The position numbers and the translations under genes were made by a program. This document shows positions 36,904 to 49,300 of a stretch of 64,000 nt of DNA, one piece after another. Source of the DNA: RPRB01 sp035501615 (GTDB taxonomy: Bacteria; Myxococcota; Myxococcia; Myxococcales; Myxococcaceae). Below the pieces are notes generated by a model, which saw nothing but the letters and a program-made list of their open reading frames with translations, made no database searches and was not told the origin of the DNA. Position 1 is the stretch's first letter; the number at the start of each line of letters is the position of its first letter. Location of the stretch: positions 40,812 through 104,811 of the forward strand of contig DATJVY010000001.1 in the NCBI GenBank assembly GCA_035501615.1, written 5' to 3'.

Positions 36904-37338
36904 GTGCGGTACCCCGCCCGCCTCGCCCACCTCGCCACCCGGGCCATCGTGGTGGCCAAGCTCGCGCCCACCTTCGCGGAGGCCCACCACCTCGAGCACG
37001 AGGAGGCTGCAGCCCGGCTGAACGCCGCGCTCTCCGGGCAGCTCCTCGATGACCTGCTCGCCGCCACGTGGCAAGCCCTGCTCGGAGGAACGAAGAAGCT
37101 CGACGAGGAGGGTCTCCTCGAGAAGGTGGCCAAGAGCCTCCGGGACCGGCCGCTCCGCCCAGGGCGCTCCGTCCCCGTCACTCCCGACCTGGGGGCCTTC
37201 CTCCTCCTCGCCGACCTCGCCGCCGGCACCGCCAGCGACGCCGCCGGACGGGTCATGGAGACCGATGCCGGCAAGGCCCGCGCACGGGCCGGGCTGCTCG
37301 CCGCGGGGCAGCTCCTGGCCCGCGAGCTGACCCGCTGA
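36904..37338 (+). CDS. Hypothetical small helical protein
   Basis: This is a 144-residue protein if the GTG at 36904 is the start. Upstream codons in the same frame run into the REP copy and the divergent gene, so a start further upstream is unlikely. The chain is Ala/Leu-rich and helical: HLEHEEAAARLNAALSGQLLDDLLAATWQALLGG, in part, then a hinge RPGRSVPVTPDLGAF and a second Ala-rich helix. It has no membrane segment and no recognisable domain. Third codon positions are strongly GC. It stands alone, 149 nt before the FemAB-like gene. I cannot assign a function. Confidence 0.45.
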   Translation: MRYPARLAHLATRAIVVAKLAPTFAEAHHLEHEEAAARLNAALSGQLLDDLLAATWQALLGGTKKLDEEGLLEKVAKSLRDRPLRPGRSVPVTPDLGAFLLLADLAAGTASDAAGRVMETDAGKARARAGLLAAGQLLARELTR

Positions 37339-37487
37339 GCCGCGCCGGCCGTCCGCCGGGACACGCTCCCTGTCCCGATCGACCCACGCGCCGGAAACGG
37401 AGCGTTTCCGCGGAATCCGTCGCGGGCGCACCCCGGTGTATCGTTCCCGGGTCGAGCCCTCCCTACCTCGGAGGGCAGCCCGAACCG

Positions 37488-38642
37488 ATGTCGCAGTCGC
37501 TTCCGACGCAGCTCAGGATTCATCGCGCCATCTCCGACGTCCCGGAGCAGGCCTGGAACGCGCTGGTCGACGAGGAGGCCGCGCCGTTCCTCGAATGGAG
37601 CTGGCTCGAGGCCCTGGAGGCGAGCGGCAGCGTGGCCCCCGCCTCGGGCTGGGAGCCGCGCCACCTCACCCTCTGGCGCGGGAACCACCTCGTTGCAGCC
37701 GCACCGGCCTACCTCAAGTCCGACAGCAGCGGCGAGTTCGTCTTCGACTTCTCCTGGGCCACCGCGTCCGAGCGGGCCGGCGTCCCCTACTACCCGAAGA
37801 TGGTCATCGCCGCGCCCCTCACCCCGGCCACCGGTCGCCGCTTCCTCGTCGCACCGGGGGAGGACCGCGCAGCACGGGTGCTCGAGCTCGCGCGGGGGGC
37901 CCTCGAGCTCGCCCGGGAGGAGGGCCTCTCCAGCGTCCACGTGCTCTTCCCCACCGCGGCGGAGTCCGGGGCGCTCGAGCCGCTCGGCTTCGCGGTGCGC
38001 CACGGGGTGCAGTACCACTTCCTCAACGAGGGCTACCGCACGCCCGAGGACGTGCTCCAGCGCTTCACCAGCAAGCGGCGGAACCAGCTCCGGCGTGAAC
38101 GCCGCGCTCCGGCCGAGCAGGGCCTGCAGATCCGCGTCCTCCGGGGCGAGGCGCTCGCCGAGGCCGACCCGAAGGAGACCTTCCGCCTCTACGCCAGCAC
38201 CGTCGACAAGTTCGCCTGGGGCCGGCGCTACCTGAATCCCCGGTTCTTCGCGCGCGTGCTGGAGCGGTTCCGGCACCGCGTGGAGCTCGTCCAGGCGTTG
38301 GCCGGCGACCGGGTGGTGGCGGAGGCCTTCAACCTCTCCGGCGACCGGGTCCTCTACGGCCGCTACTGGGGCTGCTTCGAGGAGCATCCCTTCCTCCACT
38401 TCAACGTCTGCCTCTACGCCGGCATGGACGAGGTGGTTCGCCGGGGCCTCCTCCGCTTCGAGCCCGGTGCCGGCGGCGAGCACAAGCTCGTCCGCGGCTT
38501 CACTCCCAGCCTCACCTACAGCGCCCACGCCCTCTTCCACCGGGGGCTGGACCGGGCCGTCCGCGAGTTCCTCGCCCACGAGCGGGCCGCCATCCAGACC
38601 GGGCTACCGGCTTGGCGGGCAGAGACCGGTTTCAAGGACTAG
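37488..38642 (+). CDS. FemAB-like (DUF482) GNAT-fold acyltransferase
   Basis: This 384-residue protein matches the DUF482/FemAB-like group: an N-terminal half with APFLEWSWLEALEASGS, then FTSKRRNQLRRERR, and a C-terminal GNAT-like half with NLSGDRVLYGRYWGC and HFNVCLYAGMDEVVRRG. Members are often annotated as peptidoglycan biosynthesis proteins because the fold resembles FemX aminoacyltransferases, but their reaction has not been established. ATG 37488 has GGAGG about 12 nt upstream. It is 11 nt ahead of clpS, so it may be cotranscribed with clpS-clpA, which could link it to protein N-end handling (speculative). Confidence 0.75.
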   Translation: MSQSLPTQLRIHRAISDVPEQAWNALVDEEAAPFLEWSWLEALEASGSVAPASGWEPRHLTLWRGNHLVAAAPAYLKSDSSGEFVFDFSWATASERAGVPYYPKMVIAAPLTPATGRRFLVAPGEDRAARVLELARGALELAREEGLSSVHVLFPTAAESGALEPLGFAVRHGVQYHFLNEGYRTPEDVLQRFTSKRRNQLRRERRAPAEQGLQIRVLRGEALAEADPKETFRLYASTVDKFAWGRRYLNPRFFARVLERFRHRVELVQALAGDRVVAEAFNLSGDRVLYGRYWGCFEEHPFLHFNVCLYAGMDEVVRRGLLRFEPGAGGEHKLVRGFTPSLTYSAHALFHRGLDRAVREFLAHERAAIQTGLPAWRAETGFKD

Positions 38643-38653
38643 AAGAGAGACCG

Positions 38654-38977
38654 ATGCCCGAGCGGGTCGAACCGGACGGAGGGGTCGCCACCGAGACCCG
38701 GAGCGAGCGGAAGCTCAAGCGGCCGCAGCTCTACAAGGTCTTGTTCCACAACGACAACTACACCACCCGTGACTTCGTGGTGGCGGTCCTCCGCGAGGTG
38801 TTCCACAAGTCGGAGTCCGACGCGGTCTCGATCATGCTCCACGTGCACAACACGGGCATCGGCGTGGCAGGTGTTTATACGTATGACGTGGCTCGTACGA
38901 AGATAGACGTCGTGGAGGCACTGGCCCGGGAGCACGAGTTTCCGCTCCGCCTGACGATGGAACCGGAGGAGATTTAG
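38654..38977 (+). CDS. clpS: ClpS, adaptor of the ClpAP protease
   Basis: This 107-residue protein has a flexible N-terminal tail of about 25 residues and the ClpS core: KVLFHNDNYTTRDFVVAVL (the N-degron pocket Asn-Asp-x-Tyr-Thr), then VHNTGIGVAGVYTYDVA, and a C-terminal FPLRLTMEPEE. ClpS binds proteins with destabilising N-terminal residues and hands them to ClpA. It lies 4 nt before clpA on the same strand, the usual arrangement. The ATG at 38654 gives a length normal for the family. Confidence 0.93.
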   Translation: MPERVEPDGGVATETRSERKLKRPQLYKVLFHNDNYTTRDFVVAVLREVFHKSESDAVSIMLHVHNTGIGVAGVYTYDVARTKIDVVEALAREHEFPLRLTMEPEEI

Positions 38978-38981
38978 GACC

Positions 38982-41270
<2,289 letters not shown>

Positions 41271-41322
41271 CCAGGCCGAACCGGCTGGATGTGCTGCCGG
41301 CCCCGCCCAGGTGTCCGCTTCC

Positions 41323-41410
41323 AGGTGTCAAACACCTTCGAGGGCCCAGCCCCAGCCCGGTCGAGGGCAGCCGAGGGTGTCAAACACTTTCGATCAGCCT
41401 TCGATCAGTC
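41323..41410. repeat. Two REP-like palindromes and an 11-bp tandem duplication downstream of clpA
   Basis: AGGTGTCAAACACCT (41323-41337) and AGGGTGTCAAACACTTT (41374-41390, one arm mismatch) lie 51 nt apart. A half-site CCAGGTGTC occurs at about 41307. After the second copy TTCGATCAGCC is followed by TTCGATCAGTC (41389-41410). Together they fill the space between clpA and the convergent small gene and may act as a transcript end. Confidence 0.8.
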
Positions 41411-41608
41411 GCCGCGGTCGGGTCGGCGAGGCGCGGGCTTGGCGGGGAGCTTCTCGGTGATGGGCTCGTCCTCGCCTTCGGGCGCCGTCTCCAGGGGCTC
41501 GTCTGCCTCGGGCCCGGTGCCCTGGGACGGGAGGGGCCACGCGTCGAGCACCGCGGTCCGCTCCCGCTCCCGCGAGTCCTTCCGAGTGTCCTTGCCTTCC
41601 ATCCGCAT
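41405..41608 (-). CDS. Small charged protein of unknown function
   Basis: This is a 67-residue protein with no hydrophobic segment. It is dominated by charged residues and Pro: an Arg/Lys/Glu start (KDTRKDSRERERTAV), an acidic middle (GPEADEPLETAPEGEDEP) and a basic Pro-rich end (KLPAKPAPRRPDRGD). It is probably disordered. AGGGGAAA lies about 10 nt before the ATG at 41608, and third codon positions are nearly all G or C, which supports coding. Another ATG follows two codons later. The stop lies within the tandem duplication beside the second REP copy. Confidence 0.45.
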   Translation of the reverse strand: MRMEGKDTRKDSRERERTAVLDAWPLPSQGTGPEADEPLETAPEGEDEPITEKLPAKPAPRRPDRGD

Positions 41609-41871
41609 CGGAGCCGATTTCCCCTGGCCGCCCGGAGCGACCCCGGCCAGCGACCTCCGCACACCCTAGCGCCCACCCTACCCCCAAGCAAGCAACCCAA
41701 ACGGAACATTTCAGAACTGTGGGAATCCCTGTGGAAAGCCTGGGTGTTGGGCCACCCGGGCTGTGGAGACCCGGGCGAGACGCTGACACCGGGGCGTTTC
41801 ACCAGCGTGGCGCCTCCCCGGCCGCTCCTCCGCTCGGCCTAGTCTCACGCCCGGCTGGAGGGGAATCGACG

Positions 41872-44800
41872 ATGCGCAGACGTCCGCGGATCGATGCGCG
41901 CGCGACGCTCGGCTGGGTCCTCCCGGTGCTCGCGCTCACGGGCTGTCTCAACCTCGACCTCCCCGACGTCAACGATGGGGGCGTCCCGCCGAGCCTGAAG
42001 GTCGTCTCGCCGCAGAGCAACGCCCTCGTCTCGCTGCAGACGCTGGTCAGCATCGAGTCCGACTCGGTCGAGGGGATCTCCTCGGTGGTCGTCTCCTGCG
42101 GCAGCGACGCGCTCGCCGGCTGGGCGCAGCCTCCGTTCTCGGGGCTCGTCGACCTCACCCGCTGTCAGGTCGCGGGGCAGCCCACCGACGCGGGCCCGGG
42201 CATCGTCGCCATCACCCTCACCGTCACCTCGGTCAGCCGGACCGGGCAGGTGGCCACGGTCAACGTGCCGCTGCAGCTCGACCGCGCCGTACCCTCGCTC
42301 CAAGTGCTCTATCCCCCGCAGGCCGCACCCGGAAGCGCGATCGACGTGGTCGTCGAGCCCGCCGAGCTCCTCGCCGGACCTCCGTCGGTGCAGATCGAAG
42401 GCCTGACTCCCGCGAGCGTGGACACGCTCACCGACGGCGGCCCCGTTCCGTCGTACGTGGCCCACTTCTCCCGGCTGCCCGGCCTCGGCACCGACACCTA
42501 CGACGGCGGCCAGCCCATCCCCATCGAGGTGCTCACCGAGACGGAGCGCCCCGCCCGGCTCACCGTCGACGCCAAGAGCGCCGCCAACGGCAACACCGCG
42601 CACCTCGACCTCTCCCTCTTGCTCTCCCGCGTGACCTGGGACCGGCCCGCCCCGGGACGGCTCGCGCTGCTGGCCTCCGACGCCGTCGCCACCTCCGCCG
42701 GCGTGCAGCTGCCGCTCGCCACCGACGACCTCGTCCCCACCCCCGCCTCGCGGTGGATCCCCGGCCTGCTCGCCGCCGCCGACGGGACATTCCAGGCCTT
42801 CGACCCCGCCCTGCTCCCCGGCGGGCTCGATGGCGGCTACCAGGCGGTGGGGTTCAACGCCCTGGGCTTCACCGTCTTCGCCGCGGCGAACACCGCGCTC
42901 TGGTTCCCCCCGGCGCCCAGCGGCGCGCCCGCCCCCGTCCCCTTCGCCTCCGGAGCGACGCAGCCGCTCGGGCGAGTGGCCAGCTCGGTCTGCCTTCCCC
43001 CGACCATCAGCGGAACCCAGGTGGGCAGCTGCTTCCAGGCCGGCTCCTTCGAGAGCCTGACCTGCGCCACCGCCGATGGCCAGGTCACCTCGCTCCCCGG
43101 ATTCGTCACCTCCCCGGCGGCGGTCCCCGAGCCTGGCGGCACGCTCGGCTCGGGTGTCATCGCGCTGAGCATCGCCAGTCCCGGCTGCACGCTCCCCTGG
43201 GCCCTCGGGACACCCGGCGGACAGCTCGTCTACGGGACGACGACCGACCCGGATCGCCCGGCCTGCAGCCTCCTCGCGGTGCAGCAGGCCTTCTCCGTGG
43301 GCGACGGAAGCTTCGTCGTGTCCTACGCCGGGAGCTGCGGCGGGGTGCCGGACTTCCCGGTCGTGCGAGTGTCGTCCACCGGGGCCTTCCTGTCCGGCTA
43401 CGTGTATCCCCGCACCGCCCCCGCGCCGACCTCGCTCGAGGGAGTCGCAGCGCTTCCCGACGGCTCGTGGGTCACGCTGCGGAACGCCCCGCCCTTCACC
43501 GTCTTCGAGCAGTGGCTGCCCGGGGGCACCGCTCCGGCCGCGACCGCGAACATCGCCGGCCTGTATGCGCTCGTGCCGGGCCAGACGCCGGCCGCTCCCA
43601 AGAACGCGGTCGTCCGCTCCGACGGAGCCCTCACCGTGCTCCTCTCCGGCGGCCCCAACGGGACGGCGATCATGCACTTCGCCCCCGGGCTCGTGCCCCG
43701 GTGGCTCTACTTCTATCCCCGCACGCTCGTCCCCGGGACCGACGCGCCCCAGCTCGTCGGGACGCCGGGCGAGACCACTGTCTACCTCCTCGACCCGCGG
43801 AACCAGCGCGCGCTCGCGCTGAACACCGGCCCCGGGGCCACCGGCGCCGGCGGAGGCATCCAGGTGTCCGGGACCGTCCTCAGCAACATCGCCTCGCTTC
43901 CCGTCGCCGGAGAACGGGTCGTCGTCCGCGCCCCCGGCTTCCGTGCCGAGACTCTGACCGACGGCTTCGGCAAGTTCACCGTCCAGGGCGTCCCTGTTCC
44001 CTACCAGGTGCTGCTGTTCATCCCCGGCACCCAGGAGCCCCCGTACGACGTTCTCATCTACGACGGGCTCACTCGGCCCGACCCGATCCTCACCAACTTC
44101 GCCTGGTACGTGAACGGCAACCCCGCGTATGCCGCCGGGGTCCTCAACAGCCCCCAGGTGCCGCTCCAGCAATTTCAGCTGACCGGCACCCTCTTCGTCA
44201 TCCCCGGCCTGCGCCAGTACACGCAGGAGAACTTCGCTCCGAACTGGGACGTGCTGGTCCCCCTGCCCGGCGGCGTCTCCACGGCGACCGGAACCGTCTA
44301 CGCCTTCACCGCCTATCCCGACGGAGGAAGCCCGGTGTTCGGCTCGGCCCCGCTGACGCTCGACGCCGGCGTCTCGCTGACCTCACTCACCATCGACGTC
44401 GCCCCGGTCACCGAGCAAGCCGTCACCGGCACGCTCCAGCTCCCCGCCGGCTGGGTGAGCCGCACCCAGGCCTTCCTCTCCGCTCCCTCGACGCCCGGCG
44501 GTGCGCTCTACCTGGCAGAGGACGACAACGCGACGTTCAACATCCTGGCCCCGTTCGGCACCGGCCTCGACGTCGTGCTGCTCGCCATCGCCTACGACCC
44601 GAACGTGGGCAGCCAGACGCTCAACGTGGGAAGCAAGGTCGCGAGCCCGGGCCCGGTGACGCTCACCCTGCCCACCGCGCCGACCATCCTCTTCCCGGTC
44701 ACCGGCTCGGGCGTGGACGCGGGGACGGTGTTCCACTGGTCCGGACCCTCCACCGCCGTGTACATGCTCACCGGCGGCTACCGGGCGGCGATGATCACGG

Positions 44801-44976
44801 CGCAGTCGATGGTGGCCTACCCCGATCTCACATCCGAGGGCCTCACCTTCGACGGCTACAACTTCTGCCTCACCACCTACGAGGGCTACGCCTCCACCGA
44901 TGCGGTCACCGCAGGCTTCTTCGACATGAGCACGCCGCTCCTCATGCCGGTGTCTCAGACCTGCTTCAGCCCCTGA
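41872..44976 (+). CDS. Large lipoprotein, paralog A (C-terminal CarboxypepD_reg-like domain)
   Basis: This 1034-residue protein has lipobox ALTGC in its N-terminal 25 residues, then CLNLDLPDVNDGGVPPSLKV. The ~650-residue core has Ig-like strands (LVSIESDSVEGISSVVVSCG) and a propeller-like part with recurring ALPDGSW(V/L)T and SGGPNGTAI blocks. From about residue 665 (GGGIQVSGTVLSNIASLPV) it has a unique C-terminal region with a carboxypeptidase-regulatory-like fold (GERVVVRAPGFRAETLTDGFGKF). The ATG at 41872 follows GGAGGGG by about 7 nt. It is one of three homologous genes in the next 10 kb that share the core but differ at the C-terminus. It is probably surface-exposed, with unknown binding role. 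Confidence 0.75.
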   Translation: MRRRPRIDARATLGWVLPVLALTGCLNLDLPDVNDGGVPPSLKVVSPQSNALVSLQTLVSIESDSVEGISSVVVSCGSDALAGWAQPPFSGLVDLTRCQVAGQPTDAGPGIVAITLTVTSVSRTGQVATVNVPLQLDRAVPSLQVLYPPQAAPGSAIDVVVEPAELLAGPPSVQIEGLTPASVDTLTDGGPVPSYVAHFSRLPGLGTDTYDGGQPIPIEVLTETERPARLTVDAKSAANGNTAHLDLSLLLSRVTWDRPAPGRLALLASDAVATSAGVQLPLATDDLVPTPASRWIPGLLAAADGTFQAFDPALLPGGLDGGYQAVGFNALGFTVFAAANTALWFPPAPSGAPAPVPFASGATQPLGRVASSVCLPPTISGTQVGSCFQAGSFESLTCATADGQVTSLPGFVTSPAAVPEPGGTLGSGVIALSIASPGCTLPWALGTPGGQLVYGTTTDPDRPACSLLAVQQAFSVGDGSFVVSYAGSCGGVPDFPVVRVSSTGAFLSGYVYPRTAPAPTSLEGVAALPDGSWVTLRNAPPFTVFEQWLPGGTAPAATANIAGLYALVPGQTPAAPKNAVVRSDGALTVLLSGGPNGTAIMHFAPGLVPRWLYFYPRTLVPGTDAPQLVGTPGETTVYLLDPRNQRALALNTGPGATGAGGGIQVSGTVLSNIASLPVAGERVVVRAPGFRAETLTDGFGKFTVQGVPVPYQVLLFIPGTQEPPYDVLIYDGLTRPDPILTNFAWYVNGNPAYAAGVLNSPQVPLQQFQLTGTLFVIPGLRQYTQENFAPNWDVLVPLPGGVSTATGTVYAFTAYPDGGSPVFGSAPLTLDAGVSLTSLTIDVAPVTEQAVTGTLQLPAGWVSRTQAFLSAPSTPGGALYLAEDDNATFNILAPFGTGLDVVLLAIAYDPNVGSQTLNVGSKVASPGPVTLTLPTAPTILFPVTGSGVDAGTVFHWSGPSTAVYMLTGGYRAAMITAQSMVAYPDLTSEGLTFDGYNFCLTTYEGYASTDAVTAGFFDMSTPLLMPVSQTCFSP

Positions 44977-44977
44977 G

Positions 44978-46147
44978 TCAGAACTTGCCGGCCAGGGCCA
45001 GCGTCATCCCGCCGTTCGGGTTGGGCGCCACTCCCGCCACCACGTCGGCGTACTTGTTCGGGTCCTTCCCGCTGAGCCAGAGCCAGGTCGCGACGCCGGC
45101 CGCCGCCACTCCCACCACCCCGGCGCCGATGGCCACGTACTGCTTCACCTGGACGCTGCTCTTCGCGTCCTCGGCAGCCTGCTTGCAGGCGGCCGCGCCA
45201 CTCGCGGTGCAGCTGTCCCAGGCCGCGCTCGCGGTGGGGTTGTTGGCGATGTCCGGCGGCTTGGTCTGCGGGCCGGTTCCAGCCGCACCCTGGAGCCAGG
45301 CCTGCCGCGGCTTGAACTCGTCGTTGTACTCGCTGTTCGCCGAGGCGTTCATGATGATCGCCGTGGTGATGCCGGCCACGGCCACGCCGGTGGAGATCCA
45401 GGCCCCGACCCGCATCTTCCCGTACTTGTCCTTGTAGACCTTGGCGTAGTCGGACGAGGGCTGCAGCTCGACCTCCTCGATGGTCGTCTGTTTCGGCTCG
45501 ATGCGCACCGAGCGCGTCTGGGCGATGAAGCCGTCCTTGCGGACGGTGAGCCGGTGGATGCCGCGGGACAGGTCGAGCGAGCCCTTCAGCGGGATGCTGC
45601 CCACCAGCGTGTCGTCGACCAGGACCTCGGCCGCCTCTTCGCGCGACTTCACCACCAGGAAGCCCTGCTGCTCGCGGAGGAGCGGGGACATCAGCTCCTG
45701 GGCCAGCCCGGGCAGCTGGCCCGCCACCTGCTCCACCGTGACCTGGTTGAGGCTCTTCTGGTTCAGCACCTTCTGCGTCGGCGCATCGAGGAGCCGGATC
45801 TCCACCTGCAGCTTCCCGCCCACCCGGGTGACGCTGCCCACCACCGCGTTGGGCGCGTTCAGGGCCGCGCCGAGCTGACCCACGCTGCTCTCGGCCTTGG
45901 CGCCGGAGAGCTGTCGGGTGCGCTCCAGCGCGAGCAGCTGCCGCACGTCGTCCGAGCTGAGGACCTGGAAGACGTCGAGCTGACGGAGACCGCGGACCAC
46001 GCTCCCGGTCGCCGCCTGGGCCTCGGGGAGCCCGACTCCCCTCGGCTCGAGGTCCAGGACCAGAAGGTTCGGACGGGTCTCCGCCGCCGAAGCCGAGGCA
46101 CAGACCAAGACGGCCAGCAGGCATCCAAAGCGTTCGGAGTTCGCCAC
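44978..46147 (-). CDS. PEGA-domain secreted protein
   Basis: This 389-residue protein has a signal peptide (LLAVLVCASASAAE) and an N-terminal domain resembling TolB-like/curli-assembly regulatory domains (LLVLDLEPRGVG...LRQLDVFQVLSSDDVRQLLALE). A PEGA-type segment follows (residues about 165-230: GFLVVKSREEAAEVLVDDTLVGSIPLKGSLDLSRGIHRL, in part). One or two membrane segments are near 250-270 and 335-355. PEGA domains are extracellular beta-domains common in myxobacteria. It is inserted between two lipoprotein paralogs on the opposite strand, and its stop is 1 nt from that of paralog A. No catalytic motif is visible. Confidence 0.75.
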   Translation of the reverse strand: MANSERFGCLLAVLVCASASAAETRPNLLVLDLEPRGVGLPEAQAATGSVVRGLRQLDVFQVLSSDDVRQLLALERTRQLSGAKAESSVGQLGAALNAPNAVVGSVTRVGGKLQVEIRLLDAPTQKVLNQKSLNQVTVEQVAGQLPGLAQELMSPLLREQQGFLVVKSREEAAEVLVDDTLVGSIPLKGSLDLSRGIHRLTVRKDGFIAQTRSVRIEPKQTTIEEVELQPSSDYAKVYKDKYGKMRVGAWISTGVAVAGITTAIIMNASANSEYNDEFKPRQAWLQGAAGTGPQTKPPDIANNPTASAAWDSCTASGAAACKQAAEDAKSSVQVKQYVAIGAGVVGVAAAGVATWLWLSGKDPNKYADVVAGVAPNPNGGMTLALAGKF

Positions 46148-46324
46148 GGACTCCCCCTCGCAGGGCGGTCAACCGAGTCTACCGGAGATGCCAGGCGACG
46201 CAGCCTCGACGTTCGCATCGCAAGGGTCAATCCTGACCCCGATCCGTTCCTGCCACGGCGTGGTTGTTCCGCGCACCCGTTCCGCCGCTCTGCCAGAGTC
46301 CGAGGGACCTTCCGGGGGTGGGGG

Positions 46325-49300
46325 ATGCAGGGATTCCCGCGACGCCGTGCCGCGCCCGCTCAGGGCTCAGCTCGACCGGGCGTCCGGCCACCGCCCGGTG
46401 GCCGCGCCTCCTGTCTCGCCGCCGCCGCCCTCGTCGCGCTCCTCCCCGGCTGCCTCAACCTGGACCTCCCCGACGTCCAGGACGGCGGAGTCCCCCCCAC
46501 GCTGCGGGTGGCCGCGCCGGCGCAGAACGCCCAGGTGCCGCTGCAGACGCTGGTGAGCATCGAGTCCGACTCGGTCGCCGGCATCCGCTCGGTGATCGTC
46601 TCCTGTGGAGGCCTCACCGTCGCCGCCTGGGCCGAGCCTCCCTTCTCCGGCATCGTGGACCTCTCCGGGTGCCGCGCCTCGAGCACGCCGTCCGACGCCG
46701 GGAGCGGCTACGTCTCCATCGTCCTCCACGTCGTCTCGGTGAGCGGCTCGGGGGCGACGGCGACGGCCGACGTGCCCATCGTCCTCGACGGCAGGCTCCC
46801 GGTGCTCGAGGTCGACTACCCGCCGATGGCGAACCCGCACTCGCCCTACGAGGTCCGGGTGACGCCCGACCGGGCGCTGAGCGCCATCCCGGTCGTCGCC
46901 TTCGCCGGGCTCAAGGCCGACCGGACCGTCACCGTCAGCGACGGCGGACCCCAGCCCACCTACGTCGCGCAGTTCGACGACACGCCGGGGCTCGGCGCCG
47001 ACGGCTGGGACGGGGGAGATCCGGTCCCCATCGAGCTGCTGACCCAGACCGAGCAGAACGTGCTGCTGACCGTGGATGCCAAGAGCCAGGAGAACGGCAA
47101 CCTGGTCCACCTGGACCTCGCCGTGCTCCTCTCCCGCGTGGCCTGGGACCGCCCGGCACCGGGCCGGCTCGCGCTCCTCGCCGCTGCCCCTGCAGTGAGC
47201 GGTGAGGGGGTGCAGGTGCCGCTCGCCACCGATGACCTCGTCCCCACCGCGAGCTCGCGCTGGCTCCCCGGGCTCCTCCGGGCGGGCGACGGGGTGTTCG
47301 TGGCGTTCGATCCCGGCCTCCTCCCCGGGGGGCTGGACGGAGGGTTCGTCGCGCTCGCGCTCGACGGGACGGGGCACACCCTGTTCGGGAAATCCGCCAC
47401 CGACGCCGGCCTGTGGTTTCCTCCCGCGGCGACCGCGACCCCGGGCATCGCCCCGCTCACCCCCTCGCTCGTCTCGCCCCTCACCCGGGCCGGGGACCTC
47501 CTCTGCGGGCCCGACGGCTTCGACACCTTCGGGGCGGGCTGCCTGCCCCCCACCACGACCCAGAGCGTGACCTGCACCTCGGCGACCCAGCCGCCGTTCG
47601 TGACCTCCGGCTCGCCGGGAGGAAACACGAGCCTCGGCCAGCCCGCGCCCGGGGCCAGCGCGGCCTCGGCCCTCAACCGCCTCGCGCCCGCCGCGCCCGG
47701 TTGCGGCAACCTCTGGGCCTTCGGCGCGCTCGGCGGAACCCTGGGCTTCGCCCCGGCGACGACCGACCCCTCGGCGCCCGGCTGCGCCCTGCTCTCCGTG
47801 CAGGCCGTGCTCCCGGTGGGTGACGGGACCTTCATCGTCGCTCTCGGCGAGAGCTGCGCCGGGGTGGGGGGTCTCACCTCCCTGTTCCGCGTCGACGGGA
47901 GTGGAGCGCTCGGGGCCCGCTACGTCGCGGGCATCCCGTCCGTGCTCGACCTCCAGCCGGTCGCCGCGCTCCCCGACGGCTCGCTGGTGACGGCCCGGAA
48001 CGCACCGCCCTACACCGTCTTCGAGCGCTGGGCGGAGGGCGCGACGTCGCCGGCCGGCACCGCCCGGCTGGCGGGCCTCTTCACCACCGTGCCCGGTCAG
48101 TTCCCCTCGATTCCCTCCAACGCCCTCGCCGCCCAGGATGGCTCGCTGAGCGTCCTGCTCTCCGGAGGACCCAACGGGACGGCGGTGGCGCACTTCGATC
48201 CGGGCCTCGCGGCCCGGTGGCTCTACTTCTACCCGCGCACCCTGGTTCCGGCGACCGACGCTCCGGCGCTGGTGGGCTCGCCGACGCTGCCCGGGGCCTA
48301 CCTCCTCGACACGCGGAACCAGCGCGTCGTCGCCCTCCACACCGCTCCCGGCTCCGCGGCCTGCACCGTCACCGGCGTCGCGGTGAGCGCCTCGCCCGCT
48401 TCCGTCGCGACCGGCGCCGTCTCCAACCTCACCGCCACCGTCAGCGGGAGCGCCGGTTGCCCCACCGGCGTGACCTGGAGCGCGAGCCCCGCCGGCGGCA
48501 CCCTCACCCCCAGCGGGACCACCGCGACCTTCAGCGCCCCGACCGCCGGCACCTTCACCATCACCGCCACGAGCGTGGCCGACCCCGGCCAGTCCGGATC
48601 GACGACCGTCACGGTCACCGGCGCCGCGGGCTGCGTCGCTCCGAACGGGACCGTGGTGACCCACACGAGCAACATCAACGCCAGCGAAACCTGGGCGGGG
48701 AACGGGGTCACCCACTCGGTCCCGGGGAGCATCACCGTCGGGAGCGCGGCAGTGGTCACCATCCAGCCCTGCGCCTACGTGTCGATGGGCGCCAACGCCA
48801 CCATCACCGTCGTCGGAACGGCGAAGCTGGTCGCTGCAGGGACCAGCCCGAGCCAGTCCATCTCCTTCTTGCGGGCGAGCAGCACTGCGCCCTGGGGCAT
48901 CCTCCGCGGGGCGAGCGCGACGTCGCTCATCGACTTGAGCTTCACCACGCTCCAGGGCGGGGGGGCGTTCGGGGGCCAGTACGGGAACCCGGCCATCGCG
49001 GCCTTCGGGGCGGGTTACGCCCCCACGCCCGTGGTGCCGGTGCTCCGGGTGAACAACGTCACCATCGACTCGCCGCAGGGCGGAGGCATCTACCTCGACA
49101 GCGGCGGGGCCTTCACCTCCGACTCGACCGGTCTCACCATCCAGGGCGCGCCGGGCTACGCGCTGAGCATGGTGATGATGGCTCTGGGGAGCATCCCTCC
49201 CGGGAGCTACGCCGCGGCGAGCAACGCCAACCCGGTCGTCAACGTCATCGGCCCCAACGCCAACGTCGTCTCCGACCTCACCATCCACGCCGCGCTCCCG